From Pseudomonas schmalbachii (lineage in GTDB: Bacteria > Pseudomonadota > Gammaproteobacteria > Pseudomonadales > Pseudomonadaceae), in assembly GCF_017589465.1 (NCBI RefSeq), contig NZ_JAELYA010000005.1, positions 62,001 through 126,000 on the forward strand: a stretch of 64,000 nucleotides of DNA. The letters run 5' to 3'. Both the position numbers and the translations under genes were made by a program. The notes beneath the pieces are model-generated. The model searched no databases, was not told where the DNA came from, and worked only from the letters and a program-made list of their open reading frames with translations. Below, in pieces: positions 17,165-25,739 of the stretch. Each line of letters begins with the position of its first letter. The first letter of the stretch is position 1.

Positions 17165-17324
17165 ATTAGGTAAAGGTCGGGCTGGGCGAAGAAGTACCCG
17201 ATGTCACCGCGTTGCAAACGGCGATGTCGGGTCTGACGCGCAGAGATGCAGGGGATACGCCAGGGTTGGCCGGTTGCCTGCCAGGAGTGCCCTGCCGAAT
17301 GTGATGGCTACGGCAGGGCTTTTT
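17165..17324 (+). ncRNA. Candidate small RNA ending at an orphan terminator
   Basis: A strong plus-strand intrinsic terminator at 17289-17324 follows a second possible hairpin (ACCCG...CGGGT, with GTT/AAC inside, 17196-17231). The nearest plus-strand gene ends at 16609 and the genes on both sides are on the minus strand, so the terminator must serve some other transcript. An AT-rich block with TAATTA near 17163 could hold the promoter. The 5' end is a guess. Confidence 0.3.
17289..17324 (+). terminator. Orphan intrinsic terminator
   Basis: GCCCTGCCG (17289-17297) pairs perfectly with CGGCAGGGC (17311-17319) and is followed by TTTTT. On the minus strand there is no T-run, so it is directional. 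Confidence 0.75.
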
Positions 17325-17399
17325 ACAGTTCCTGGCCTGGGCGACTTCATTGGTCGGTCGACGAGACTTCTCCCGAATCGGGGTCGCCTACGGGTTTGG

Positions 17400-17663
17400 T
17401 CAAGAGTCTGCAGGCTCTTTTGCAAGTTCGGATAGAACTGCCGGGTTGTTCTTGAATGCCGCTGCAAATATGGAGCGATTCTTCGCCATGAATATGCTGG
17501 CATCTTCCGCAACCTTCTCGGACAGCTCCGGTACATTCTTCAAGAGCGTGTCTGTCAGTGCCTCAGCAAGCTCAAGCATCTGGTCATGAGCATCAGCGAG
17601 TTTGCGGTCCACAAAAATTGTCTCCAAGTCCCGAGTACTGCGATACAAGATTTCGATAGCCAT
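17400..17663 (-). CDS. yebG: YebG-family SOS-associated protein
   Basis: 87 residues starting MAIEILYRSTRDLETIFVDR. It matches YebG in length and pattern: a short beta start, then KLADAHDQMLELAEALTDTL and a second helical half. YebG is a LexA-regulated protein of unclear biochemical role. The frame is open upstream to 17897 with no ATG before it, so 17663 is the natural start; the ribosome site (GAGA) is weak. A good LexA box lies at 17945-17960, about 280 bases upstream, giving an unusually long leader if it is the promoter. PA3413 in PAO1 is the likely counterpart, near the same 2-oxo-acid dehydrogenase genes. Confidence 0.8.
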   Translation of the reverse strand: MAIEILYRSTRDLETIFVDRKLADAHDQMLELAEALTDTLLKNVPELSEKVAEDASIFMAKNRSIFAAAFKNNPAVLSELAKEPADS

Positions 17664-17944
17664 CGTTTTTCTCGTTATAGAAATGATGTTGGATGATGCG
17701 CCTGCCGCACTCGCCGCCATGAAGGTCAACCCAGGGCCCAAGGGCGATGGAAGTGCAATTGCCTGGCCGGGCACCCTGAGTTCCCTGGCAACCAGGTATC
17801 CCACGGTTTTCCAGCATCTCCGGAGATGCCTTGCTCGTTCGGAACTCCTTGGCTTTATAGGCAAGAGATTGAGCGGCAGAGATTTTTGCGAGCTCAAGTT
17901 GGCACTACCTCGTATGCCTTCTCATCAGGTTGAGTAGGAGGACA

Positions 17945-17960
17945 CTGTTTGTTTATACAG
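17945..17960 (-). promoter_or_regulatory. LexA (SOS) box
   Basis: On the minus strand it reads CTGTATAAACAAACAG, matching CTGT-N8-ACAG and 14 of 16 positions of the usual pseudomonad form CTGTATAAATATACAG. The TATAAA inside could be the -10 of a promoter toward yebG. On the plus strand TTGAGT-N18-TATACA also overlaps it, so the direction of control is not certain. Confidence 0.75.
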
Positions 17961-17990
17961 TAAAAGCATACGGGATCGGAGACGAACTGA

Positions 17991-18042
17991 AAAGCCCCGT
18001 GCCAGCATGCTGGCCATCATGGCGTTCGCTCCGCTTCGGGGC
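17991..18042 (-). terminator. Terminator of the DUF3509 gene
   Basis: On the minus strand GCCCCG ... CGGGGC followed by TTTTC, with an inner palindrome GCCAGCATGCTGGC. It lies 72-123 bases past the DUF3509 stop and separates that gene from the SOS promoter. Confidence 0.6.
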
Positions 18043-18113
18043 AGGCTGCTGCACGACGGTGCGCGGGAACCGCCCGGCCACGGCCCCGGGGGCTGTCGAA
18101 AGAGGAGGGAAGG

Positions 18114-18401
18114 TCAGGAGGCCTTGCGCAGGCCGGTGCGGCCACGGGTCATGTCGGCCAGCAGTTTCGGGGCGCTGTCGTCCTGTTCGATGGCGATGCC
18201 GAAGCGGATGCTCTGGATGAAGCGCTGCAGTTGTTCCGGGTCCTGCAGCTGGCCGTTGCGGATCAGGCGCTTGGCGGCGACGCCGGCATCGGTGGAAAGG
18301 GTCAGGACGATGCTGCCATCCAGCCGTTCGAGGCTGAAGTTGACTCGATACTGAGGCTGGAACGCCTTGGTGAGGACCTGGAACGGACTTTCCATTTTCA
18401 T
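18114..18401 (-). CDS. DUF3509-like small protein
   Basis: 95 residues (MKMESPFQVLTKAFQPQYRVNF...). The pattern, a PFQ start, NFSLERLDGSIVLTLS, then AAKRLIRNGQLQDPEQLQRF and a helical end, matches the small DUF3509 proteins largely confined to Pseudomonas. Function is unknown. A second in-frame ATG (18395) could be used; the ribosome site (AGGCAGG) fits either. Confidence 0.7.
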   Translation of the reverse strand: MKMESPFQVLTKAFQPQYRVNFSLERLDGSIVLTLSTDAGVAAKRLIRNGQLQDPEQLQRFIQSIRFGIAIEQDDSAPKLLADMTRGRTGLRKAS

Positions 18402-18560
18402 ACCTGCCTGATTGATGGCTGCCTCTTCATGGACCCGAGGCCGGCAAAAAAATTCGGGGCATATTGCCGCAGCCGCTGGAAGTCGTTACTGCCTGAAATC
18501 AATGGCGTGTAACTTGCTCGCTTCGTGCCAACTATCGTGCAACACAAGGAGAACCGACGA

Positions 18561-19043
18561 ATGAAACTGAATTGGGCCGAACGCCTGCGCCAGCAGATGC
18601 ATGGATGCGCGGAGTCGCTGGGCAACCTGCTGGTGGAGGGCTTCCACTACCTGGCCCTGTTCGCCATCGGCGCGACGGTGTTCTGGTCGGCGGTGGCCGC
18701 GTTCGTCGGCATGATTTCCCAGGGGCACGCGAAGATCGACGACATCCTGCTGCTGTTCATCTACCTCGAACTGGGCGCGATGGTCGGCATCTACTTCAAG
18801 ACCAACCACATGCCGGTGCGCTTCCTGATCTATGTGGCGATGACCGCGCTGACTCGCCTGATGATCGCCGACATCCAGCACAACCACGTGCCGGACGACG
18901 GCATCATCCTGGTCTCGGTGGCGCTGCTGCTGCTCGCCGTGGCGATCCTGGTGGTGCGCTACGCCTCGTCGCGCTTCCCATCGCCGACCGGTGCGAAGGC
19001 CGGTTCCGGCGAGCGCGACCTGATCGGCGAGGACGAACGCTGA
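18561..19043 (+). CDS. psiE: PsiE-like phosphate-starvation-inducible membrane protein
   Basis: 160 residues with four hydrophobic segments (about 23-45, 53-75, 83-100 and 112-136) and a conserved IYLELGAMVGIYFKTNHMPV segment typical of PsiE. It is an inner-membrane protein of unknown mechanism whose E. coli homologue is induced by phosphate starvation. AGGAGA precedes the ATG. No PHO box was recognised upstream. Confidence 0.85.
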   Translation: MKLNWAERLRQQMHGCAESLGNLLVEGFHYLALFAIGATVFWSAVAAFVGMISQGHAKIDDILLLFIYLELGAMVGIYFKTNHMPVRFLIYVAMTALTRLMIADIQHNHVPDDGIILVSVALLLLAVAILVVRYASSRFPSPTGAKAGSGERDLIGEDER

Positions 19044-19110
19044 TCGCCATGGCCTGAGGCAGAGGCCGCGTCGACCGCCCCTGCCCGGGCCCACTGCCGT
19101 ACCGGCCGTG

Positions 19111-19743
19111 CTATGGCCGGTATGCGCGCAGGAACAACGTCACCACTTCCCGCACATGCTGCTCGCTTTCCTCCGCGCTGGGCCGCTCGACGCAGCCGAT
19201 CAGCAGGCGGAAATGCACGCAACCCTGCACCAGCATGAGGAAATGCTCGGCGGCATGGCGGGCATTGTCGAATTGCAGGGTGCCGTTGCGCTGCGCCTGG
19301 ATGAACAGTCGTTCCATCTGGTCCAGCACCCGTTGCGGGCCGGCATCGAAGAACAGTTTCGACAGCTGTGGATTCTGCCCACCCTGGGCGACCATCAGCC
19401 GGCTCAGGGCGATGGCTTCCGGACTGTTGATCAGCCGGTTGAAGCCGCGCGCCAGGTTGAGCAGCAGGCTTTCCAGCGGCGCGTCCGCCGGCTGTTCGGC
19501 GAACAGCTCGGGCATCTGCTCGGCGCACTTGGCCTGTACGGCCTCGCGGAACAGCGTTTCCTTGTCGGTGAAATGGCTATAGACCGTGAGCTTAGACACT
19601 CCAGCCTCGGCGGCGATGGCTTCCATGCTGCTGCCGTCGTAGCCCTTGCTGACGAACAGCACCTTGGCCGCCTCGAGGATGGCCTGGCGCTTGGCCGGGT
19701 CCTTGGGGCGGCCCGGGCCGTTCGAACTGATCGGTTGGGACAT
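19111..19743 (-). CDS. mexL: TetR-family repressor of the adjacent RND pump (MexL-like)
   Basis: 210 residues. The N-terminal TetR HTH (about 15-60) includes AILEAAKVLFVSKGYDG and GVSKLTVYSHFTDKETLF; the C-terminal half is a helical ligand-binding domain. It diverges from a two-gene efflux operon across a gap with two inverted repeats. This is the MexL-mexJK arrangement of P. aeruginosa, where MexL (about 212 residues) represses mexJK and itself. The identity is from layout, length and sequence pattern; another RND regulator cannot be excluded. Confidence 0.7.
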   Translation of the reverse strand: MSQPISSNGPGRPKDPAKRQAILEAAKVLFVSKGYDGSSMEAIAAEAGVSKLTVYSHFTDKETLFREAVQAKCAEQMPELFAEQPADAPLESLLLNLARGFNRLINSPEAIALSRLMVAQGGQNPQLSKLFFDAGPQRVLDQMERLFIQAQRNGTLQFDNARHAAEHFLMLVQGCVHFRLLIGCVERPSAEESEQHVREVVTLFLRAYRP

Positions 19744-19758
19744 AATTTTTACAATTCA

Positions 19759-19805
19759 AATACTGGACTGGTGAGTACTGTATTTTTACTATACCGAGGA
19801 GTATA
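19759..19805. promoter_or_regulatory. Candidate operator pair between the TetR gene and the efflux operon
   Basis: Two inverted repeats lie in the 97-bp AT-rich divergent gap: AATACTG-N12-CTGTATT (19759-19784, one mismatch) and TATAC-N6-GTATA (19790-19805, perfect). They cover the likely promoters of both genes, which suits autoregulated TetR control. Confidence 0.55.
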
Positions 19806-19840
19806 AAAATTCCAACTCGCTTTTGCGAAAGGTCATCATC

Positions 19841-20944
19841 ATGTTCCGCCATGTCCTGCCGGTCGCTCTCCCTCTTGCCTTCATCCTATCCCTGACAGCC
19901 TGCGGCAACGGCGAGCAGGCCAAGCCGACCGCTCGTCCGGCCATGGTCGTGCAGCCCGTTCCTGCGGGGGATATCACCGAGGCCTATCCTGGCGAGGTGC
20001 GTGCCCGCCATGAACCGGAACTGGCTTTCCGCATCGGCGGCAAGGTCAGCAAGCGCCTGGTCGAGATGGGCGAACGGGTGAAGAAGGACCAGCCGCTGGC
20101 CGAGCTCGACCCGCAGGATGTGCGCCTGCAACTGGAAGCCATCCGCGCCCAGGTCGCTGCGGCCGAGGCCAACCTGCAGACCGTGCGCTCCGAATACACC
20201 CGCTACCGCACCCTGCTGGATCGCGGGCTGGTCAGCCGCTCGCAGTTCGACAATGTCGAGAACATCTACCGTGCCGGCGAGGCGCGGATGAAGCAGGTTC
20301 GCGCCGAATATGACGTGGCGCGCAACCAGACCGGCTATGCCGTGCTGCGCGCACCACAGGACGGGGTGATTTCCGCCCGCCGCGTCGAAGTGGGGCAGGT
20401 GGTCGCCGCCGGACAGACGGTATTCACCATCGCCGCCGATGGCGATCGCGAGGTTTCCATCAGCTTCCCCGAACATGCCATCGAGCGCTTCCGCATTGGC
20501 GAGAAGGTCAGCGTCGAACTCTGGTCGCAGCAGGGCAGGCGCTTCAGCGGGCATATCCGCGAACTGGCGCCGGCGGCCGACCCGCAGTCGCGCACCTTCG
20601 CCGCGCGGGTCGCCTTCGACGACGCCAAGGTGCCGGCCGAACTGGGCCAGAGCGCCCGCGTGTATATCCAGGCCAACGGCGTGGTGCCGCTGTCCGTGCC
20701 GCTCAGTGCGCTCACCGCCGAGGGCGGCAAGGCGTACGTCTGGGTGGTCGATCCGGCCACCTCCACCCTGAAGCGCCGCCCGGTGCGCGTCGGGCCGTAC
20801 GCCGAGGATCGCGTGCCGGTACTGGAAGGTCTGGCCGCGGACGAGTGGGTGGTGGCGGCAGGCGTGCAGGTGCTGCGTGAAGGTCAGGAGGTACGGCCGG
20901 TCGACCGGGAAAACCGGTCGGTGAAGCTGGTGGCGAAGGAGTGA
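19841..20944 (+). CDS. mexJ: RND efflux periplasmic adaptor lipoprotein (MexJ-like)
   Basis: 367 residues, the same length I recall for MexJ. The signal peptide ends in the lipobox LTAC (Cys near 24), so it is an inner-membrane lipoprotein. The adaptor core follows: a barrel-sandwich/lipoyl half (ELAFRIGGKVSKRLVEMGER), an alpha hairpin (about 95-165), the second lipoyl half (GYAVLRAPQDGVISARRVEV) and a beta-barrel domain. It bridges the RND pump to an outer-membrane channel; none is encoded here, as for mexJK. Start 19841 follows AAAGG; an upstream TTG would add six residues. Confidence 0.85.
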   Translation: MFRHVLPVALPLAFILSLTACGNGEQAKPTARPAMVVQPVPAGDITEAYPGEVRARHEPELAFRIGGKVSKRLVEMGERVKKDQPLAELDPQDVRLQLEAIRAQVAAAEANLQTVRSEYTRYRTLLDRGLVSRSQFDNVENIYRAGEARMKQVRAEYDVARNQTGYAVLRAPQDGVISARRVEVGQVVAAGQTVFTIAADGDREVSISFPEHAIERFRIGEKVSVELWSQQGRRFSGHIRELAPAADPQSRTFAARVAFDDAKVPAELGQSARVYIQANGVVPLSVPLSALTAEGGKAYVWVVDPATSTLKRRPVRVGPYAEDRVPVLEGLAADEWVVAAGVQVLREGQEVRPVDRENRSVKLVAKE

Positions 20945-20950
20945 CGCCCG

Positions 20951-23900
20951 ATGCAATTCAACCTTTCCGCCTGGGCACTGAAGAACCGTCAGATCGTCCT
21001 CTACTTCATGCTCCTGCTGGGCATCGTCGGCACGCTTTCCTATAGCAAGCTGGGGCAGAGCGAAGACCCGCCGTTCACCTTCAAGGCCATGGTGATCCGC
21101 ACCATCTGGCCGGGCGCCACCGCCGAGGAAGTCTCCCGCCAGGTCACCGAGCGCATCGAGAAGAAGCTGATGGAGACCGGCGACTTCGACCGCATCCAGT
21201 CCTTCTCGCGGCCGGGCGAGTCGCAGGTGATCTTCGTCGCCCGCGAAGACTTGCGTTCAAAGGACGTTCCCGAGCTCTGGTACCAGATCCGCAAGAAGAT
21301 CGGCGATATCCGCTTCACCCTGCCGCAGGGCGTGGTAGGGCCGTTCTTCAACGACGAGTTCGGCACCACCTTCGGCAACATCTATGCGCTGACCGGCAAG
21401 GGTTTCGACTACGCGGTGCTGAAGGACTACGCCGACCGCCTGCAACTGCAGTTGCAGCGCATCAAGGACGTCGGCAAGGTCGAGCTGCTCGGCCTGCAGG
21501 ACGAGAAGATCTGGATCGACCTGTCCAATACCAAGCTGGCCACCCTCGGCGTGCCGCTGGCCGCGGTGCAGCAGGCGCTGGAGGAGCAGAATGCGGTCAC
21601 CGCCACCGGCTTCTTCGAGACCGACAGCGACCGTGTGCAGCTGCGGGTTTCCGGTCGATTCGACACCGTCGACGACATCCGCCGGTTCCCCATCCGCGTC
21701 GGCGACCGCACCTTCCGCATCGGCGACGTGGCCGACGTGCACCGTGGCTTCAACGACCCGCCGGCGCCGCGCATGCGTTTCATGAGCGAGGACGCCATCG
21801 GTATCGCCGTGGCGATGAAGTCGGGCGGCGACATTCTCGTTCTCGGCGAGGCGCTGGACAGCGAGTTCCGGCGCCTGCAGGAGACCCTGCCGGCCGGCAT
21901 GGAGCTGCGCAAGGTGTCCGACCAGCCTGCCGCCGTGCGTGAAAGCGTGGGCGATTTCGTCCGGGTGCTGGCCGAGGCGCTGATCATCGTGCTGCTGGTC
22001 AGCTTCTTCTCCCTCGGCCTGCGCACCGGCCTGGTGGTGGCGCTGTCGATCCCGCTGGTGCTGGCGATGACCTTCACCTGCATGTACTACTTCGGCATCG
22101 GCCTGCACAAGATTTCCCTTGGCGCCCTGGTGCTGGCGCTGGGCCTGCTGGTGGACGACGCGATCATCGCGGTGGAGATGATGGCGGTGAAGATGGAGCA
22201 GGGCTACGACCGCCTCAAGGCCGCCAGTTTCGCCTGGACCAGCACGGCGTTCCCCATGCTCACCGGCACGCTGGTGACGGCCGCCGGCTTCCTGCCGATC
22301 GCCACCGCGCAGTCCGGAACCGGCGAATACACCCGCTCGCTGTTCCAGGTGGTGACCATCGCCCTGGTGGTGTCGTGGATCGCCGCCGTGGTCTTCGTGC
22401 CCTATCTCGGCGACAAGCTGCTGCCGGACCTGGCCAAGCGCCATGCGGAGAAGCACGGCGGCAGCGACAAGGGCCACGATCCCTATTCGACGCCGTTCTA
22501 CCAGCGCTTCCGGCGTCTGGTGGAGTGGTGCGTGCGCTACCGCAAGACGGTGATCACCCTGACCCTGCTGGCGTTCGTCGGCTCGGTGCTGCTGTTCCGC
22601 ATGGTGCCGCAGCAGTTCTTCCCGCCGTCGGCGCGCCTGGAACTGCTGGTCGACCTCAAGCTGGCCGAGGGCGATTCGCTGAAGGCCACCACCGAGCAGG
22701 CCCAGCGCCTGGAGAAGCTGCTTGCCGGGCATCCGGGCATCGACAACTACGTGGCCTACGTCGGCACCGGTTCGCCGCGCTTCTACCTGCCGCTGGATCA
22801 GCAACTGCCGGCCGCCAGCTTCGCCCAGTTCGTGGTGCTGGCGAAGGACCTGAAGACCCGCGAGGAAGTGCGCAAGTGGCTGATCGAACGCCTGGCCGAG
22901 GACTTCCCGGCCGTGCGCACCCGTGTCACCCGCCTGGAGAACGGCCCGCCGGTGGGCTATCCGGTGCAGTTCCGCGTCTCCGGTGAGCACATCATGGAAG
23001 TCCGCGCCCTGGCGCGCCGGGTCGCCGAGAAGATGCGCGAGAACCCCCACGTGGTGAACGTGCATCTCGACTGGGAGGAACCGAGCAAGGCGATCTTCCT
23101 CGACATCGACCAGGACCGCGCCCGCGCGCTCGGCGTCAGCACCGCGGATATCGCGCAGTTCCTCCGTGGCAGCCTGACCGGCGCCACCGTCAGCTACTAC
23201 CGCGAGGACAACGAGCTGATCGAAATCCTCCTGCGCGCCAGCGCGAGCGAGCGGCATGACCTGTCGCAACTGCCGACCCTGGCAGTGCCGACCAAGAACG
23301 GCCGCAGCGTGGCGCTGTCGCAGGTGGCGACGCTGGAATACGGCTTCGAGGAAGGCATCATCTGGCGGCGCAACCGCCTGCCGACGGTGATCGTGCGCGC
23401 GGATATCTACGACGAGACCCTGCCGGCCACCGTGGTCAAGCAGATCTCCCCGACCCTCGACCCGATCCGCAGCGAACTGCCCTCCGGCTATCTGCTGCAG
23501 ATAGGCGGCACGGTGGAAGACTCGGCCAAGGGACAGAACTCGGTGAACGCCGGCATCCCGTTGTTCATCGTGGTCGTGCTGACCCTGCTGATGCTGCAAC
23601 TGCGCAGCTTCTCGCGGGTGGCGATGGTGTTCCTCACCGCGCCGCTGGGGCTGATCGGCGTGACGCTGTTCCTGCTGATCTTCCAGAAACCCTTCGGCTT
23701 CGTCGCCATGCTCGGCACCATCGCCCTGGCCGGGATGATCATGCGCAACTCGGTGATCCTGGTGGACCAGATCGAGCAGGACATCGCCCACGGCCTGGAC
23801 CGCTGGCACGCCATCATCGAGGCCACCGTACGGCGCTTCCGCCCCATCGTGCTGACCGCGCTGGCCGCGGTGCTGGCGATGATCCCGCTATCGCGCAGCG

Positions 23901-24019
23901 TGTTCTTCGGACCGATGGCGGTGGCGATCATGGGCGGCCTGATCGTCGCCACGGTGCTCACGCTGATGTTCCTGCCGGCGCTGTATGCGGCATGGTTCAG
24001 GGTGAAGAAAGAGGCCTGA
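20951..24019 (+). CDS. mexK: RND efflux transporter (MexK-like, HAE1 family)
   Basis: 1022 residues. TM1 lies near 12-30, two large periplasmic loops follow TM1 and TM7, and there are twelve TM segments overall. The proton-relay motif of TM4 is ALGLLVDDAIIAVEMM with both aspartates. The second half has the matching GMIMRNSVILVDQIEQD. It starts 6 bases after the adaptor stop, so the two form an operon. The substrates of MexK in P. aeruginosa include erythromycin, tetracycline and triclosan by recollection; the spectrum here is unknown. Confidence 0.88.
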   Translation: MQFNLSAWALKNRQIVLYFMLLLGIVGTLSYSKLGQSEDPPFTFKAMVIRTIWPGATAEEVSRQVTERIEKKLMETGDFDRIQSFSRPGESQVIFVAREDLRSKDVPELWYQIRKKIGDIRFTLPQGVVGPFFNDEFGTTFGNIYALTGKGFDYAVLKDYADRLQLQLQRIKDVGKVELLGLQDEKIWIDLSNTKLATLGVPLAAVQQALEEQNAVTATGFFETDSDRVQLRVSGRFDTVDDIRRFPIRVGDRTFRIGDVADVHRGFNDPPAPRMRFMSEDAIGIAVAMKSGGDILVLGEALDSEFRRLQETLPAGMELRKVSDQPAAVRESVGDFVRVLAEALIIVLLVSFFSLGLRTGLVVALSIPLVLAMTFTCMYYFGIGLHKISLGALVLALGLLVDDAIIAVEMMAVKMEQGYDRLKAASFAWTSTAFPMLTGTLVTAAGFLPIATAQSGTGEYTRSLFQVVTIALVVSWIAAVVFVPYLGDKLLPDLAKRHAEKHGGSDKGHDPYSTPFYQRFRRLVEWCVRYRKTVITLTLLAFVGSVLLFRMVPQQFFPPSARLELLVDLKLAEGDSLKATTEQAQRLEKLLAGHPGIDNYVAYVGTGSPRFYLPLDQQLPAASFAQFVVLAKDLKTREEVRKWLIERLAEDFPAVRTRVTRLENGPPVGYPVQFRVSGEHIMEVRALARRVAEKMRENPHVVNVHLDWEEPSKAIFLDIDQDRARALGVSTADIAQFLRGSLTGATVSYYREDNELIEILLRASASERHDLSQLPTLAVPTKNGRSVALSQVATLEYGFEEGIIWRRNRLPTVIVRADIYDETLPATVVKQISPTLDPIRSELPSGYLLQIGGTVEDSAKGQNSVNAGIPLFIVVVLTLLMLQLRSFSRVAMVFLTAPLGLIGVTLFLLIFQKPFGFVAMLGTIALAGMIMRNSVILVDQIEQDIAHGLDRWHAIIEATVRRFRPIVLTALAAVLAMIPLSRSVFFGPMAVAIMGGLIVATVLTLMFLPALYAAWFRVKKEA

Positions 24020-24031
24020 GGTGGCATGGAT

Positions 24032-24061
24032 GTAGGTTGGGCTGAGCTTGCGAAGCCCAAC
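24032..24061. repeat. Half REP unit
   Basis: GTAGGTTGGGCTGAGCTTGC followed by GAAGCCCAAC, a single arm of the dispersed family, lies 13 bases past mexK. Confidence 0.75.
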
Positions 24062-24106
24062 ATTCGGCAGACCGGATAGCCGCCGGTCTGCGCGTCCCTA
24101 CCCAAC

Positions 24107-24499
24107 TTATGGGGGCGCCTGCCGAGCGTAGCTGACTGTCAGGATTTCCCAGATGTGCCCATCCGGCTCGTTCCAATAAACGATTCGTCCGCCATGCTGG
24201 GTATTGATCTGCATGTCCATCGGCCCGTGCGGGGCGCTTCGATAAGGGATGCCGTGGGCCTGGAGGCGCTGCAGGATACCGTCGAACTCATCTTCGCTGA
24301 CCCGGAAGCAATAGTGCATGACAGGGAAGGGGCCGTCGGCCTGATCGAAATCGATGGTCAGGCTGTCGCTGACATAGACGGGGCTGAAAGGGCCTATGCC
24401 GGACTCGGCCCAAGGGACGCCGAGGATCGAGGCCAGCCGTTCGGCCGCCACCTTGCGGTCGTGGGACGGGATGATCAGGTGGTCGAGGTGGATGGTCAT
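24107..24499 (-). CDS. VOC (glyoxalase/bleomycin-resistance) superfamily protein
   Basis: 130 residues. It begins MTIHLDHLIIPSHDRKVAAE, with the His of the HLDH segment typical of the first VOC repeat, and ends RIVYWNEPDGHIWEILTV, with the metal-binding glutamate of the second. Such proteins are glyoxalases, dioxygenases or resistance proteins; the substrate is unknown. GGAG precedes the ATG at 24499; the longer frame is not supported. It marks the left border of the AT-rich island. Confidence 0.85.
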   Translation of the reverse strand: MTIHLDHLIIPSHDRKVAAERLASILGVPWAESGIGPFSPVYVSDSLTIDFDQADGPFPVMHYCFRVSEDEFDGILQRLQAHGIPYRSAPHGPMDMQINTQHGGRIVYWNEPDGHIWEILTVSYARQAPP

Positions 24500-24653
24500 G
24501 GCTATGCTCCGCAAATGGCAGCATATCCAGTTTGGCACTGCATAGAGAGATGGGTTTCCCGGCGTATGCCAAGTAATTGAAAAGATAGTCAAACTCGCGT
24601 GGCGTTCCTGCAACGGAAGCTCTATCTGGCTCGCTGTGTCGCCTCTTGGAAGG

Positions 24654-25310
24654 TTATTTCTTTTGACAATCTTCGTTGATTCTTTGGCCCAGTTTTTCTC
24701 GCCATTTCTTTTTTAGTTTTTGTTGTGGAAGAATTTGGATCACCTGATTTGCACTGGTATCCAGTGCTACTCCCATAATTTCGCCCATATTTCTACAGGA
24801 AGAGTGTGGTGGGGACTCTATTATGAGTAGAACCACACGATCATCGGCTGACCATCCGATTGCCGCATAATTCGCCAGTTCAGGAGGATCGCATTTCTGG
24901 AATGAATTCAGATAAGGTTGGATCACATCGTTGATGGATAAATTTATTAGTTTTCCTTTCGCGTATTTTACATAGATTTCTGTGCTCCACGTGCCGACCA
25001 GACCTCCCTCACTGGAGTTTATTGCGAAGCCATTGCCTGCATTGTTCCATATCGTTTGGGCTAAAGGTGGACTGTATGTAATTGGAGTTGTGCTGCTATC
25101 TCCATTGCTTTGTGATATGGCTATACCGTTCTGGCTAGGCTCTATTGAAATGCTATTGTCTTTGCTATGTATAGTTCTGCTTGTTCCATCTTGGCGGTAT
25201 AACGCGGTTTCTGTTGAACTCCATACTCCTTTGCAATGCAATTCTTCTGCGGTTGTCTGCGTTGCAATGAGTGTCAGAATTATCAAAAGTCTGATTCGGA
25301 TCTTGAGCAT
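24654..25310 (-). CDS. Exported hypothetical protein in the Rhs island
   Basis: 218 residues with a signal peptide (MLKIRIRLLIILTLIATQTTA, cleavage near 21). The mature protein is Ser/Thr/Asn-rich in its first half and has cysteines near residues 26, 139, 169 and 215, which could form disulfides. AAGGA lies 9 bases before the ATG. It is much more AT-rich than the core genes around the island. No family recognised. As the most distal minus-strand gene of the island it may be a periplasmic immunity protein for a former Rhs tip, by context only. Confidence 0.6.
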   Translation of the reverse strand: MLKIRIRLLIILTLIATQTTAEELHCKGVWSSTETALYRQDGTSRTIHSKDNSISIEPSQNGIAISQSNGDSSTTPITYSPPLAQTIWNNAGNGFAINSSEGGLVGTWSTEIYVKYAKGKLINLSINDVIQPYLNSFQKCDPPELANYAAIGWSADDRVVLLIIESPPHSSCRNMGEIMGVALDTSANQVIQILPQQKLKKKWREKLGQRINEDCQKK

Positions 25311-25393
25311 TACCGATAGTCCTTTTTCTCGTGTTCCTAGCCATCCGACGTGTCGGATGGCTAGCGGAACCTTCCGTGGCGAGTAATGGGAAA

Positions 25394-25735
25394 TTAAAAA
25401 TATAGGTCAAACAGATTTCGAAGCATGCTTTTCTCGCCTCGGTAAAATTCCGTATAGCCACAACGGGCGCAGGCTATAAAAGAAAATTTCTCTGTTTCAA
25501 TTTCGAAGACACTGGACATGAGTCCACCGGCGTTGCGTGTTTCACCTACCTGGTATTTGTCATGATTGCATTTCTGGCACCGGTATTCCTTTCCTTGTAC
25601 GGTAAGCATCTTGTGGCGATGCGCTTCTACTTCTACCGCGCTCGCATTGCTCGGGCATCCACATTTGATGCAGGAGCTGGAGTCGGCATCATTTGGTTCA
25701 TCACAGGCTAGACAGGTCCATCTGTACGCGGTCAT
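25394..25735 (-). CDS. Two-zinc-ribbon protein (RanBP2-type plus YpzJ/COG3478-type)
   Basis: 113 residues. The N-terminus has WTCLACDEPN and SCIKCGCP (C-x2-C-x10-C-x2-C), a RanBP2-like finger. Residues 50-100 hold YRCQKCNHDKYQVGETRNAG and FIACARCGYTEFYRG, the zinc-ribbon pattern of the YpzJ/COG3478 family, thought to bind nucleic acid. The two-domain arrangement is unusual. The tail MLRNLFDLYF is hydrophobic. A second, decayed copy of the ribbon lies at 26739-26828. Function in the island is unknown. Confidence 0.75.
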   Translation of the reverse strand: MTAYRWTCLACDEPNDADSSSCIKCGCPSNASAVEVEAHRHKMLTVQGKEYRCQKCNHDKYQVGETRNAGGLMSSVFEIETEKFSFIACARCGYTEFYRGEKSMLRNLFDLYF

Positions 25736-25739
25736 GTAT

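Larger units (their letters stand above)
17065..17399. other. 335-bp gene-free gap holding a possible small RNA
   Basis: No protein frame with a ribosome site was found. The left part is AT-rich. The right part holds a hairpin (about 17196-17231) and a plus-strand terminator (17289-17324) that no annotated plus-strand gene requires. Confidence 0.6.
17664..18113. other. 450-bp gene-free region upstream of yebG
   Basis: It contains the LexA box (17945-17960) and the terminator of the DUF3509 gene (17991-18042). The stretch 17664-17944 would be the yebG leader. A frame open into yebG begins only at non-ATG codons and lacks a ribosome site. No other gene was seen. Confidence 0.6.

Noticed and set aside
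17400..17897. Extended yebG starting at 17897
   Set aside because: The extension begins at a non-ATG codon without a ribosome site, is unlike the YebG family, and would include the leader after the LexA box.
21257..23809. An 850-codon open frame antisense to mexK
   Set aside because: Covers mexK in the mirror frame, with His/Gln/Arg-rich low-complexity translation.
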